From positions 137,376,536 through 137,440,535 of the forward strand of contig NC_134458.1 of NCBI RefSeq assembly GCF_047948215.1: a stretch of DNA of 64,000 nt. The letters run 5' to 3'. The stretch's first letter is position 1. Each line of letters starts with the position of its first letter. The position numbers were made by a program, and so were the translations under genes. The stretch comes from Lycorma delicatula. Its lineage: Eukaryota; Arthropoda; Insecta; Hemiptera; Fulgoridae. Positions 1-11,758 of the stretch are shown piece by piece. The notes under the pieces were generated by a model. That model saw nothing but the letters and a program-made list of their open reading frames with translations. It had not been told where the DNA came from and ran no database searches.

Positions 1-533
1 TTCAGGTAGCAAAGTCAATTGAAGGAATGTTATTTGCCTAAAAACCATTATTTAATGAACCAACAAAACCAAACAACCTCAAATTTTCATGAAGTAAACA
101 TATAAATCTACCCTGATGGGTTCCGTATATAGAGTACAGTAAAATAATCTCCCAGATTTTGCTTTAACACTACACAGGCATCATTGTAGTGAAGGGGATC
201 ATCAGTAGCAGTGGCATGTGCAGAGTTTTGTTAAGGGGAGGATCATTATTAAAATTGTTTACAATTGACATCGGTATTTTAAATTTTGTGTTATTTTATT
301 ATTATATCATGTTACGATATCTTTATTTTACAATGTTCAAATATGAACATTCATAAATACTCTAATAAAATCTTCTGTAACGTATTTTTTTCACAGCCTT
401 AGGCTACAATTTTTTTAACTATTTAATTTTGTATAATAAAAATGCTTGTGCCAGTGCTGCATGCCATTATTACACTTAGGCTACACAATAATCATATATT
501 TTAGTCAACAGTTATTTGTATACAATAGGTAAG

Positions 534-544
534 ACACTTTACAT
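534..544. repeat. Left target-site duplication of the RTE element
   Basis: The 11-mer acactttacat stands here and again at 3127-3137, exactly flanking the LINE. The last base overlaps the poly-T run, so the duplication is 10 or 11 bp. Its partner directly abuts the truncated 5' end. Confidence 0.88.
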
Positions 545-3126
545 TTTTTTTTTTTTTTTGTCTTCAGTCATTTGACTGGTTTGATGCAGCTCTCCAAGAT
601 TCCCTATCTAGTGCTAGTCGTTTCATTTCAGTATACCCTCTACATCCTACATCCCCAACAATTTGTTTTACATACTCCAAACGTGGCCTGCCTACACAAT
701 TTTTTCTTTCTACCTATCCTTCCAATATTAAAGCGACTATTCCAGGATGCCTTAGTATGTAGCCTATAAGTCTGTCTCTTTTTTAACTATATTTTTCCAA
801 ATGCTTCTTTCTTCATCTATTTGCCGCAATACCTCTTCATTTGTCACTTTATCCACCCATCTGATTTTTAACATTCTCCTATAGCACCACATTTCAAAAG
901 CTTCTAATCTTTTCTTCTCAGATACTCCGATTGTCCAAGTTTCACTTCCATATAAAGCGACACTCCAAACATATACTTTCAAAAATCTTTTCCTGACATT
1001 TAAATTAATTTTTGATATAAACAAATTATATTTCTTACTGAAGGCTCGTTTCACTTGTGCTATTCGGCATTTTATATCGCTCCTGCTTCGTCCATTTTTA
1101 GTAATTCTACTTCCCAAATAACAAAATTCTTCTACCACCATAATCTTTTCTCCTCCTATTTTCACATTCAGTGGTCCATCTTTGTTATTTCTACTACATT
1201 TCATTACTTTTTTTTCTTATTGTTTATTTTCATGCGATAGTTCTTGCGTAGGACTTCATCTATGCCGTTCATTGTTTCTTCTAAATCCTTTTTACTCTCA
1301 GCTAGAATTACTATATCATCAGCAAATCGTAGCATCTTTATCTTCTCACCCTGTACTGTTACTCCGAATCTAAATTGTTCTTTAACATCATTAACTGCTA
1401 GTTCCATGTAAAGATTAAAAAGTAACGGAGATAGGGAAAATCCTTGTCGGACTCCATTTCTTATTACGGCTTCTTTCTTATGTTCTTCAATTGTTACTGT
1501 TGCTGTTTGGTTCCTGTAATTTCAACATAATTATTATTATGTTAGAAATTGTTCTTCTATCTCTGTATTTGAACCCTAATTTTTTTAAAATGCTGAACAT
1601 TTTATTCCAGTCTACGTTATCGAATGCCTTTTCTAGGTCTATAAACGTCAAGTATGTTGGTTTGTTTTTCTTTAATCTTCCTTCTACTATTAATCTGAGG
1701 CCTAAAATTGCTTCCCTTGTCCCTATACGTTTCCTGAAACCAAATTGGTCTTCTCCTAACACTTCTTCCACTCTCCTCTCAATTCTTCTGTATAGAATTC
1801 TAGTTAAGATTTTTGATGCATGACTAGTTAAACTAATTGTTCTGTATTCTTCACATTTATCTGCCCCTGCTTTCTTTGGTATCATGACTATAACACTTTT
1901 TTTGAAGTCTGACGGAAATTCCCCTTTTTCATAAATATTACACACCAGTTTGTATAATCTATCAATCGCTTCCTCACCTGCACTGCGCAGTAATTCTACA
2001 GGTATTCCGTCTATTCCAGGAGCCTTTCTGCCATTTAAATCTTTTAATGCTCTCTTAAATTCAAATCTCAGTATTGTTTCTCCCATTTCATCCTCCTCAA
2101 CTTCCTCTTCTTCCTCTATAACACCATTTTCTAATTCATTTCCGCCGTATAACTCTTCAATATATTCCACCTATCTATCGACTTTACCTTTCGTATTATA
2201 TATTGGTGTACCATCTTTGTTTAACACATTATTAGATTTTAATTTATGTACCCCAAAATTTTCCTTAACTTTCCTGTATGCTCCGTCTATTTTACCAATG
2301 TTCATTTCTCTTTCCACTTCTGAACACTTTTCTTTAATCCACCCTTCATTCGCTAGTTTGCACTTCCTATTTATAGCATTTCTTAATTGTCGGTAGTTCC
2401 TTTTACTTTCTTCATCACTAGCATTCTTATATTTTCTTCGTTCATCCATCAGCTGCAATATATCGTCTGAAACCCAAGGTTTTCTACCAGTTCTCTTTGT
2501 TCCGCCTAAGTTCGCTTCTGCTGATTTAAGAATTTCCTTTTTAACATTCTCCCATTCTTCTTCTACATTTTCTATCTTATCTTTTTTACTCAGACCTCTT
2601 GCGATGTCCTCCTCAAAAATCTTCTTTACCTTCTCTTCCTCAAGCTTCTCTAAATTCCACCGATTCATCTGACACCTTTTCTTCAGGTTTTTAAACCCCA
2701 ATCTACATTTCATTATCACCAAATTATGGTCGCTATCAATGTCTGTTCCAGGGTAAGTTTTGCAGTCAACGAATTGATTTCTAAATCTTTGCTTAACCAT
2801 GATATAATCTATCTGATACCTTGCAGTATCGCCTGGCTTTTTCCAAGTGTATATTCTTCTATTATGATTTTTAAATTGGGTGTTGGCAATTACTAAATTA
2901 TACTTCGTGCAAAACTCTATAAGTCGGTCCCCTCTTTCATTCCTTTTGCCCAGCCCGTATTCACCCACTATATTTCCTTCCTTGCCTTTTCCAATGCTTG
3001 CATTCCAATCTCCAACTATTATTAAATTTTCATCTCCTTTTACGTGTTTAATTGCTTCATCAATCTCTTCGTATACACACTCTACCTCATCATCATCATG
3101 GGTGCTTGTAGGCATATAGACATTAC
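544..3126 (-). mobile_element. 5'-truncated RTE-type non-LTR retrotransposon
   Basis: A LINE lies on the minus strand. Its 3' end is the 16-nt T run at 544-559 (poly-A on the element strand). Its 5' end stops inside the endonuclease domain at 3126. Identical 11-bp copies of the target flank it (534-544, 3127-3137), so the boundaries are directly visible. 5' truncation plus a poly-A tail and target duplication is the normal outcome of target-primed reverse transcription. The protein resembles the RTE/BovB group by its endonuclease-reverse transcriptase order and its C-terminal DRE-W-RAA ending; I assign the clade from remembered family features. Confidence 0.88.
564..3126 (-). pseudogene. Endonuclease-reverse transcriptase pseudogene (RTE-like)
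   Basis: The translation begins inside the APE-type endonuclease at VYMPTSTHDD. It keeps VGDWNASIGK, the YQIDYIMV segment and DSDHNLV, the expected catalytic surroundings. Reverse transcriptase follows: GRKAPGIDGIPVELL, DQFGFRKRIGT, LTFIDLEKAFDNVDW (first catalytic Asp), then NGVRQG-SLSPLLFNLY and MLRFADDIVILAES with the FADD box. A YLGS segment and a DRESWRAA C-terminus end it. Breaks: a TAG at 2171-2173 where a Trp is expected (R-stop-VEYIEELY), a frame change with ATA expansion near 1535-1560, a one-base slip in the A run near 1208-1215, another near 775, and an internal TAG in the C-terminal part. It cannot encode an active enzyme. Confidence 0.9.
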
Positions 3127-3137
3127 ACACTTTACAT
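3127..3137. repeat. Right target-site duplication of the RTE element
   Basis: Identical 11-mer to 534-544, directly abutting the truncated endonuclease reading frame. Confidence 0.88.
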
Positions 3138-3550
3138 AACATATAAAATTCATGGAAGCAATCAAATATAATGATATAAATTTAAACACATGTCAATATC
3201 GAACTCACCGAGGTTGAAGAATGAAACTGGCACTGATGAATCCACATTCTATAAAGGAATTTGAATAAATAATTGAATGCAATTGTCTCAAACATTCAAG
3301 TCAGTACTCTACTGTAGTGTATTATTGTTATGAAAAATTATTGTTAAAAAGAATGCTGGTAGTTAAATTATTATCGTATTTATAATGTATGTAGCCTACA
3401 TATATTATAAATACTATATATTTATAATACATTATATTACAATGCATATATTTATAAATACATTATAGTATTTATAATGAATATGGCCTACGTACATCAT
3501 AAATACTATATTATGTTATGTTTTGTTACTACATTCGGAAATTTCAGCAA

Positions 3551-6072
3551 TCACAATACAATGTTCAAACAACACTTCTTTTTCATTAAATTATTTAACA
3601 CATCTTCTACAGTTGGAGTGTACTTTCTATGTATGTTAAGATGTGCTAATCCATTCAAAAGTGTATTTCCAGTAGAATTATACAAATATGTTTTTAGATG
3701 GCGTAATGTTGAGAAACGTTGTTCATTTGTACATGTGAACACTGGGAGTGCAGCTAGTATTTCTAAAAAAGTGAATATATTTATCATTATGTTGGGATTG
3801 TACATAGTTAACCCATCTACAGCTGTTTTCGGTTGGTCTCCCTTCTCAAGACGTGCAATTTTTACCATAATTTTAATTCATTATTCAGGTCTTCCTGGCA
3901 ACCCCTTCTTATGTAGAATTATGTAAGCAAAATAAATGCAGAAACTTGAGACGGCAAGGGCAGAACATCTGGGTTCGTAGGTAAAAGGGACTGAAAGCCT
4001 TTCAATATTTCCTTGTGTTTCAAGAAATGCGAATCTAGTTGGGGCATGAAGATATTCAGAAATAGAATAAAAGTAGACACAGAAGTAAAGTTCTGGCATC
4101 ACTGATGATAAGCCCAAGTTTACACGGTTTTTCGCTCGCACTGCCATGCAAGGGATTTGAATGGAGAACTCCAATCTATTCAAGACTTTAGAAGCACAAA
4201 TGAAAATTTTAGAAAATTCTTCATCAACATTTTTGCATATACATTTGATTTCACTGTTAATATTTTCAGCAAAGTTTACTGCTTCCATGAGATCAATAGT
4301 TGAATTCTGCAGGAATATGCACAATGGGAAACTTAAATAAAACAGTCTCTGAATAGAAAACAAAACAGTGATATCACAAAATGAAAGTCAGTTAAAACAC
4401 ATAAAAGTGAATTTTCTTGTGAGGATGAGTCTTTGTCATTCCATTCTAATATCCTTTGAAGGGTTCAATAATAGGGTCATACAATTCCACCACTGCAGCC
4501 ACGGAATTATACCTTTCCAACCAATGTTTTGCACAAAGTTTAACAAGGTTTTCACAGCGTGAAGTTGTAGTTTCCATTTCACTTATTGCCGATTTTAAAA
4601 TACGTTGCCTTTTAGGGGTATTAAGAAATTCATACAGACTCTATATTGTAGCCATACAGTTTATAATGGTAGTTACTTCACAAGCATGGGATACAGCTAT
4701 ACAGCTAAGTTGAGGCTGTATGCTGAGCAGTGGATATATAAAGCTGATGGAATTATTTCCTTCAGATATGCCTGGACTCAGTTTGCTTTTCCTGACATGG
4801 ACATAGCTCCATCATACCCTTGACCACGAATCTTATTTATGTTTACATTTAATGAATGCAACTTGTCCAATACAACTGTTGCGATTCCTTTTCTGGTCAC
4901 ATCATACAATGGTACGAATTGTAGAAAGTTTTCCTTCTAAGTGAAATTTTCTCTATCAACATAATGAATACACAGTGGTAATTGTTCTAAGCCTGATATG
5001 TCCAACTTCTCATCGGCGAGAATATAGAAGCAACTACAGTCATAAGTTCTTTCACGAGATTTCAAACAATCAGGTCATTGCACACTTCAATTATTTCATT
5101 CTGTATTCTAAGACTGGTATACTGTGCATTTCCAACACGACACGTCAACATATTTTTTAATACAGTATCAGTCTTAATTCGAAACCGAAGAAGTACCCTG
5201 AAATTGCCATCATTTTCTTCTGGTTCTTGGTCGACCTCAACCTCTATTCATCCCGAATCCCTGTGGCCTTGCGAGTGATACAATGTTTGCTGCAAAAAAA
5301 AATACTCTCAATAATAGGAATACGTTTTTTCCTGTTCTCTAGTTTCTTTTGAGTTGTTGCAGTATCTATTAGCACATCTATAGACTTTTTCTTCCCACAT
5401 GAAATTTCGGTCAAAGTACCGGCTTCCTCCAAACTTTCTTTGTGATAAAGACACTTCTCATGTTTTGAAAATCGCTCGACGGCATCCTTCCAGTCGTCAA
5501 ATTTCTCACTACAAAGTTGACCTAAGGGTTACTTGCCCGCTCCAACACCATTTTTTGGAGCAAAAAGTGCACAAAATTTACAAAAATTCCCTCCCTTAAA
5601 TTCAGAATATGCAAGCTACTTCCAGCAGTAAAGCCATTTAAACTGAAATCGCAGATTTCTCTTTCCTTTTGTTGGAAAAACAAGCACTGGATTTGGTTCC
5701 CAGATACTGTCAGACATCCAGTTTTTTTCATTAGACAAGGTTTTTCCTACATAAATGCAAATATCATAAGAGTGTGGTTCACTGTAAGTTGAAGATGTAG
5801 AAGCTTCCGGAACCAGAACAATACACTTATCACTTTTAAATGATTCAGTGGGCACGTCAACACTATGTCAATGTACAATCAATACCAGCCAAGTTTTCAC
5901 AGGAGGGTGTGTAACTAGTTTCGGGAAGAACGTTTGCGACAGCATCGTCATGTTGCGGCAGCGAAGAATTATTTGGCAATATGAAATTTTCATTAACGTT
6001 ACAAGAATCACTACCGGCATGCGAATTTTTGCTAAAAAATTGTAAAATTGATCTTTGAGGTAGCTTAGACAT
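3551..6072 (-). pseudogene. hAT transposase pseudogene (ZMYM1/TTF-type)
   Basis: A decayed hAT-superfamily transposase. The N-terminus starts with MSKLPQRSILQFFSK (ATG at 6070-6072), a low-complexity leader typical of the TTF-finger/ZMYM1-like hAT group. A middle portion (about 3881-4363) shows a helical stretch with EFSKIF and the degenerate Y-R segment preceding the C-terminus. The C-terminal dimerisation domain is clear at 3551-3868: ALPVFTCTNEQRFSTLRHLK followed by LNGLAHLNIHR, matching the hAT dimerisation signature (TLPVTTCTSERSFSTL-type). The frame changes many times and stops lie between segments, so it is dead. No neighbouring gene depends on it. The RTE insertion lies just beyond its 3' end, possibly inside the same old element. 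Confident for family, loose for the exact ends. Confidence 0.82.
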
Positions 6073-6210
6073 ATTAAAGAACACGGAACGATAATGTGAA
6101 GTTGCTATTTAAAAATAAGAACTGCGAATGCACAAAACATTAAACGAACGTTCCACAACAAAATCTGAACTCAGACTAACGAGTGAATACCGCTCTACAA
6201 TGTACATCAT

Positions 6211-6240
6211 TTCATATATGTACAGCAGTACATATATGAA
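6211..6240. repeat. Perfect hairpin, 13-bp arms, AGCA loop
   Basis: ttcatatatgtac (6211-6223), loop agca, then its exact reverse complement (6228-6240). A second perfect hairpin with the same loop bases begins eight bases later. Confidence 0.9.
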
Positions 6241-6247
6241 CATATTT

Positions 6248-6275
6248 CTCTGCAGTCGCAGCAGCGACTGCAGAG
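6248..6275. repeat. Perfect hairpin, 12-bp arms, AGCA loop
   Basis: ctctgcagtcgc (6248-6259), loop agca (6260-6263), exact reverse complement (6264-6275). An outer imperfect pair, catatttc at 6241-6248 and gaaatatg at 6283-6290, extends the symmetry. The tract is much more GC-rich than its surroundings. Confidence 0.9.
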
Positions 6276-6299
6276 CTGTCGCGAAATATGTTTCACAAC

Positions 6300-7570
6300 A
6301 AGTAGGTTTATATGGTGTCGGCCTTATTTTAAAACAAGGTCGGTATTATTATCGTACCTTCTTAATAAGGCTTTGATGGTTTTTTCTCTCTTTCAGTAAA
6401 CGAGGAGGGGTATATGCTTTTGACACCCACCGCGCCTGTGAGAGCACTGCTGCTTCTCAGAATGCTGAATGACAGCTACTGTATTGCACGTTGAGTGATG
6501 TACTGTACGTGCCACAGCTCCGAGTACGGAGATTAAATTATTGAAGAAGGAAGAGCAGTGGACTGGATCTTGTGTCAATAGATTTTGTTACTCTGACAAT
6601 GAGAAATTAGAGGAGAGAATACGATGGACTTTTAAAAAGATACTCAAATATATATGTGTAAATTTATAGTATGTTTATTTTATGTAGGCCTAATATTAAA
6701 AAGTAATTAAACATTCAAACCCGGTAACCCCCCCGCCCTTATGACCAGGTGGAGCCACAGCTGATACTGTGATGAAACATGTTTCCAGGGCACTTATGTG
6801 GAGATGTTCGATGGCCTGCACATTAGCCAGGTCTCGCACCATGTGACTTTTCTTTGGGGCTCCTTGAAAGCTTAAGTCTTCAAATACCAACTAAGAACTA
6901 CTGATGACCTGAAGTCACTATTCATACCATTAAGTTTCAAAAATATGGCTACAAATAACTATGTGAATGATACAAGCCTTTAAAGCTCAATTAAAATTAT
7001 ATATAAAAAATATTGGCTGCCATTTAGACAATGTAATTTTTAAAACCACATGAAAAAAACTGTATTTTATCAATGTTCTTTTAAAAAAATTAAAATGTTT
7101 ATAGCATCTATTTTTATGGATTTTCAATTAACACAGAAAATATGGGAGGTAAAAATTAATTATAATATGAATCACCATCATGAATCGTACATTCTCACTT
7201 AATAAACACTGCTTTTTATACTGACATCTACTTGGTTCTAGAATATTTTATGCTGAAAATTACTTTACAAATGAGTGAGATAATGAAAAACAGATTAATT
7301 TAATACCATTAGATATGATATTCTGTTAAAAAAGAAGTTATAGTATGGAACAAAGTTCAGTATTAATTATGAAATTAATTACAATTAATACCAGTGATAA
7401 TTATCAGTGGTCAACATAAAATTCTCCAAATATTTTTTTTTATGTTTTTGAAAAATTCACCATGAAAAGTCAATGAATGCTTTACAATCATTATTTTGAT
7501 TGTCTCTTGGAAAAAAAGGTAAATCTTATCCACATCTAGCATGCATCAAGTGCTATGTTAAACTAACCCA
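6300..7570. other. No gene seen
   Basis: AT-rich DNA without a convincing reading frame. A GC-richer patch at about 6405-6560 may be the outer end of the neighbouring hAT element, but no matching 8-bp target duplication was found. Confidence 0.5.
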
Positions 7571-8096
7571 GTGCTTAAAAAAAAAAAAGAGCATTTGTCT
7601 TTTGGTGTACCTATGATTTGGCATGAGCCTACTAACGATTATGATGATTGCTATCTTTGCTTACAAAATGTTACTAGTTTCAATTCAAACAATAAAATCA
7701 GTATTGCATACCCAAATATACATTCAGCTATGAGACCAGTACTTCACGGTGTTGATTTACCAATTCCAATCGCTCCAACTTCTTGGGAAGCAATTACTGA
7801 TTCCCCAGAAGGCTCAACCAATGAATCCTTAACTTCAATAGATATTAATTACATTCTGGTAGAATCAAATACTGAACCCACCTCATCACACAAGCAGAAC
7901 TGAGCAACCTAATTCGTGACTTGTATTTGTCAAAACAACATGCAGAATTCCTAAGTTCAGGTCTTAGAGAATGAAATTTATTAAACAAGGATACTAAAAT
8001 TTCCGTTTATAGAAATCGAAACAAAAATTTACTGAAATACTTTAGTACAGGTTTAAATTGTTCCTGCCATGATGTTAGGGGGCTGATGTCTGAACT

Positions 8097-8110
8097 AGAC
8101 ATTGAATATA
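8097..8110. repeat. Left target-site duplication of SINE copy 1
   Basis: agacattgaatata matches agacactgaatata at 8412-8425 in 13 of 14 positions. It directly precedes the SINE head. Confidence 0.82.
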
Positions 8111-8411
8111 ACCCACCGGGTTGGTCTAATGGTGAACGCGTCTTCCCAAATCAGCTGGTTTCGAAGTCGAGAGTTCCAACGTTCAAATCCTAGTAAAGCT
8201 AGTTATTTTTACACAGATCTGAATAATACATCGTGGATACCGGTGTTCTTTGGTGGTTGGGTTTCAATTAACCACACATCTCAAGAATGGTTGAACTGAG
8301 AATGTACAAGACTGCACTTTATTCACACTCATACATATCATCCTCATTCATCCTCTGAAGTATTATCTAAACGGTAGTTACCGGAGGCTAAACAGGAAAA
8401 AGAAAGAAAGA
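8111..8411 (+). mobile_element. tRNA-derived SINE, copy 1
   Basis: A 300-bp element shared with 29318-29620. Its head has an RNA polymerase III A box (tggtctaatgg, 8122-8132, fits TRGYNNARNNG) and a B box (gttcaaatcc, 8181-8190), as in a tRNA promoter. A non-tRNA body follows with ccggtgttctttggtggttg and accacacatctca, ending in an A/G-rich tail. A 13/14-bp target duplication flanks it. It landed inside the repeat-protein pseudogene, so it is younger than that copy. The reading frame through it (8102-8299) is not a gene. Confidence 0.88.
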
Positions 8412-8425
8412 AGACACTGAATATA
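8412..8425. repeat. Right target-site duplication of SINE copy 1
   Basis: Pairs with 8097-8110, one mismatch. The interrupted reading frame resumes here. Confidence 0.82.
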
Positions 8426-9556
8426 TCATTCATGATTGGCATTTATTTAGAGACTCATCAAAAAGAAGCTTAAAGGCAGTGTTGTTGCATAACTCGAATA
8501 ATTTTTCTTCTATACTGGTAGCACATACTGTAGGAATGAAAGAAATACATGAAAGTATGTCAAAAACTTTAAAAGCTATTAAGTATGATGAACACTCATG
8601 GTGAATCATTGCTGACCTAAAAGCAACAGGGTTTCTTCTTTGCCTCGAGAGTGGTTTTACAAAATATTTGTGTTTCTTGTCTTTGCAGGATAGTTGGACT
8701 AAACGCTGTTAAAGACTGGCCAAAAAGAAATCAGTCTATGAAGAATTTTGTATAAGCATTAGATAAAGACAGAGCCAGCTTTAAATATTTAGCTAAGGTT
8801 TTTTTACTATTAAGTGAAGCCATATTAAAAGAGGGAATATTCATTGGGTGACAAATAAGAAAATTTATTCGTAAAAATATATTAGACTGCAAACTGAATC
8901 CTAAAGAATTAGCAGCATAGAAGTCATTTAAAGATGTCATTACTGGTTTTCTTGGAAAGAAAAAAACCGAAAACCTGAACATCTTATAAATGAACTCTTA
9001 GTGAACTTCAAAAATTTAAGCTGCAGAATGTCATTAAAAAATTCATTTTTTACATTCTCATTTGGACTTTTTCCTTTAAACTTGGTTGACATCAGCGACA
9101 AACAAGGAGAAAGATCCCACAAAATATATTGCAGATGGAAGAACGTTATCAAGGCAGATGGGATAAATCTATGATGAGTGACTACTGCTGGATGATAAAA
9201 AGACAACACTTCACTGAACACAAAAGGAAAATAATAAAAAAGAAATTAAGATAAATTTAAATGTCTGCAAAATAAGGGTAGGAATTTTAATTGTAATTAT
9301 TATTATTTTTGTATTTTATTATTTAAGAAGTTTCTCAAAATTTTAAAGGGTCATAACTAAAAATCTGAGGATGATGAAAAACTGATTATTTCATTTTAAG
9401 ATTCAGCATAAAAAATATATTATAATTCTCCTACCTTCTTGTCAGTTCCAATTTTTTTTTTTTTTTGACCTGTGTTACATACTAAAAATAGTATTTATGA
9501 ATAAAATTAATTTTTCAACAATAGAAGAAGACATTTAATTATGTCAAACATTCAAA

Positions 9557-10190
9557 ATTAGCATTTTATAGATTAAAAAATATGATGTGGGTACTACATT
9601 ATTTCCTTGTATGCTTATTAAATTACATACACACATTTTTTTTAAAATTAAACGTACATAAAATTTTATTTCATTAATAACTTCTGATATTTTTTTTGTT
9701 ATTACTGAATTATTACATATCGTAAAAGCTTTTTTACAATCAAAAGTTAATAATTATTATTAAATCAATATATTAAAATTTAAAAAAAAGGAGTCTAATA
9801 CAAACTGATGTGCCTTGCCTTCCCTTTCTAAAATCCATATATTTCATTAATTAAAATTTCATTTGGCTATAACTCTGGAACCAATGAAAATAAGTACCTC
9901 TTATGATATATAGTTGAAAAGCTTTCAATGAGGACTTTTACTGCAGTTATGAGAAAGTCCAGAATCCATTTTTTTTTAATTTTGGGCTTTTTCGAATAGT
10001 TTTCGTTCAGTCAATTGCAATCAAAAAGAGAGGTGCACAACTAGATGTTACAACAGTCCTAAATTCAAAATTTCAACATCCTATGGCTAATCGTCAAAAT
10101 GAATATTTTTCTTAAAATCTGAAAACCGAAATTTTTTGCAATCACAATACTTCCTTTACTTTGTACAAGGAAATAAAAATACAAGAACAT
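9557..10190 (-). repeat. Repeat unit copy A (inverted relative to 13600-14310)
   Basis: This stretch is the reverse complement of most of 13600-14310 at clearly recognisable identity. Shared landmarks: the tacaaagtaaaggaag end, catcctatggctaat, ctggaaccaatgaaaataag and a T-rich end with a cacat motif. No coding potential was seen. It is a dispersed non-coding repeat, probably a non-autonomous DNA element. Confidence 0.82.
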
Positions 10191-11683
10191 TTTAAATTTG
10201 CAAAGAAAATGAGATTGTTATAGCAAACTATAAATTTTAAACCTCAGTAACACTATTTTTTTAAAGGGTATGTTGCTTAAATTTGTTTTTTATTGCTTAC
10301 TTTGTGAAATATGAATTTTAATTAAGTTAAAAGACTTCTGCTAAATTGACAATTATGATTTGAAGTAATATGAAATTCTAAGCTTCAAACTACATGATAG
10401 CTGTATCTATTCCATCAAATGGTTCTAGAGCCAAAAGAACATTACTTGCTTCATTGTCATCTTCATCATTGTTTTCAATTCATCAATACATCATTGTCAA
10501 TTTTTTTTTCTTGAATTGCATTCCAAACTACTTCTTCATCAATCGTTAGTTTGACATACTGGTTTTCATTATTGTTGATAACCACCCTCCATACCAAAAG
10601 AATTAAATCTAATTCTGCAGATAAATTTTTTAATTCATTAATATTACTAACCAGTGCTGAAAGAAGAGAACTTGATCAAATTTATTTTCTATTTCCATAG
10701 TTTTCTCACCAGCAAAAATGATTTCTAAGCTCTTTTCCTGGATAGTTTTAGATCAATTTTTTACATTCCCTCCCCCTACAATTCCTCAAAATTTAATTTT
10801 GTAATAAGAAAAAGTATCTTTTTGAGGAATAGATAAAAGATAAAATTCAACCACATTATAACCAGAAAACTCCGTAATATAGGCAGCAAAAAGAAACCAA
10901 TATATTTCTGTAATAAGTAAATCTAAGGTTCATTTTATGATTCACAAAATTAGAATAAAAAAAATACCTCAGAAGAAAAAAATTTCTAAATATTTAAAAA
11001 GCCACTCAAACTCAGTAAAGAACCACTAAAACTCATTCAAATCTTAAAACTAACTTTCTCACAAAAACATGCTAACAAATCTTTACAGAGAACCATGTTA
11101 AATTGTAAATTTAATATGCAAAGTTATAAAAAGTACAATTAATTTCTTATTGCTTTTCAGTTATTCCATTAGTCAATACAAAGTCCTAAGGTTGTGTATA
11201 GTTAAAAAAAAATAACAATAGACTGAATAATTTTTTATTAAATAACAAACAATGATAAATAATTTTTATATATTCTTTCTTTATCAACAGGCCTACATTA
11301 AATTACAGCTACCCTAATCTCTGAAAGTGAAAAAATTCCAAGCCTGTTTAGAATTTGAACTCAGAATGTTCTGGATAAAATGCAGAGATGCTACCACTTC
11401 AATTTTAAGAGTTCTTACATAATTATGACTTACTACTAATCAGATTAAAGAAAAAAAAACACTACTTCTTAAAAGTGTATACTTCAAAGTATTAATGTTT
11501 AGAGTAATATCTTAAACAAAGTTCTGAATTCATCTAAATTTTTAATTTTTTAACTTTTACACTATTTCTTAATAGCAGAGTAGATGATTTTTGTTACTTA
11601 CTATAACATCAGTTCCTGTAGTGAACAGTATTATAGTCTCAACTGTAGGGATGCAGATCACCTGCATTACAGTGAGTTTACCG
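10191..11683. other. No gene seen
   Basis: AT-rich DNA between the two copies of the inverted repeat unit. No frame over about 60 codons resembles a protein I know. Confidence 0.55.
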
Positions 11684-11720
11684 TGACAATGTGCAACAAT
11701 AATACTGTTGCACATTGTCA
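11684..11720. repeat. Perfect hairpin, 15-bp arms, 7-nt spacer
   Basis: tgacaatgtgcaaca (11684-11698) is repeated exactly as its reverse complement at 11706-11720. Confidence 0.9.
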
Positions 11721-11758
11721 ACAGTACTGTTGCTTGGTTTTTTAACAGTGTTGTTGTT

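Larger units (their letters stand above)
7590..9240 (+). pseudogene. Decayed copy of an uncharacterised arthropod repeat-protein family
   Basis: The first part (about 7590-7903) reads FGVPMIWHEPTNDYDDCYLC, then YPNIHSAMRPV and LPIPIAP. After several stops the SINE at 8111-8411 interrupts the frame between LDIEY and HDWHLFRDSS. Beyond it come SLKAVLLHNSNNF, MKEIHESM, IKYDEHSW, FTKYLCFLS, and near 9000-9200 NLVDISDKQGER, a degraded form of the DEHGERFHQDI segment. I recognise this order from memory as a multi-copy family of long uncharacterised proteins in arthropods and other invertebrates. The Cys pair CYLC and the C-rich YTKYCCFLC-like segment could bind metal. Multi-copy behaviour suggests a mobile element, but I saw no known catalytic signature and no terminal repeats. 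Function unknown. Confidence 0.72.

Noticed and set aside
3477..3926. 149-codon plus-strand open frame
   Set aside because: Antisense shadow of the hAT dimerisation domain on the minus strand.
6405..6449. Possible right terminus of the hAT element
   Set aside because: Ends in actg as expected, but the following 8 bp do not duplicate the bases before 209 and the arms do not align well.
8120..8192. Functional tRNA gene
   Set aside because: A and B boxes are present, but the arms do not form a cloverleaf and two copies share a long non-tRNA body; it is a SINE head.
8102..8299. 65-codon plus-strand open frame
   Set aside because: It is the SINE head and body, not a gene.
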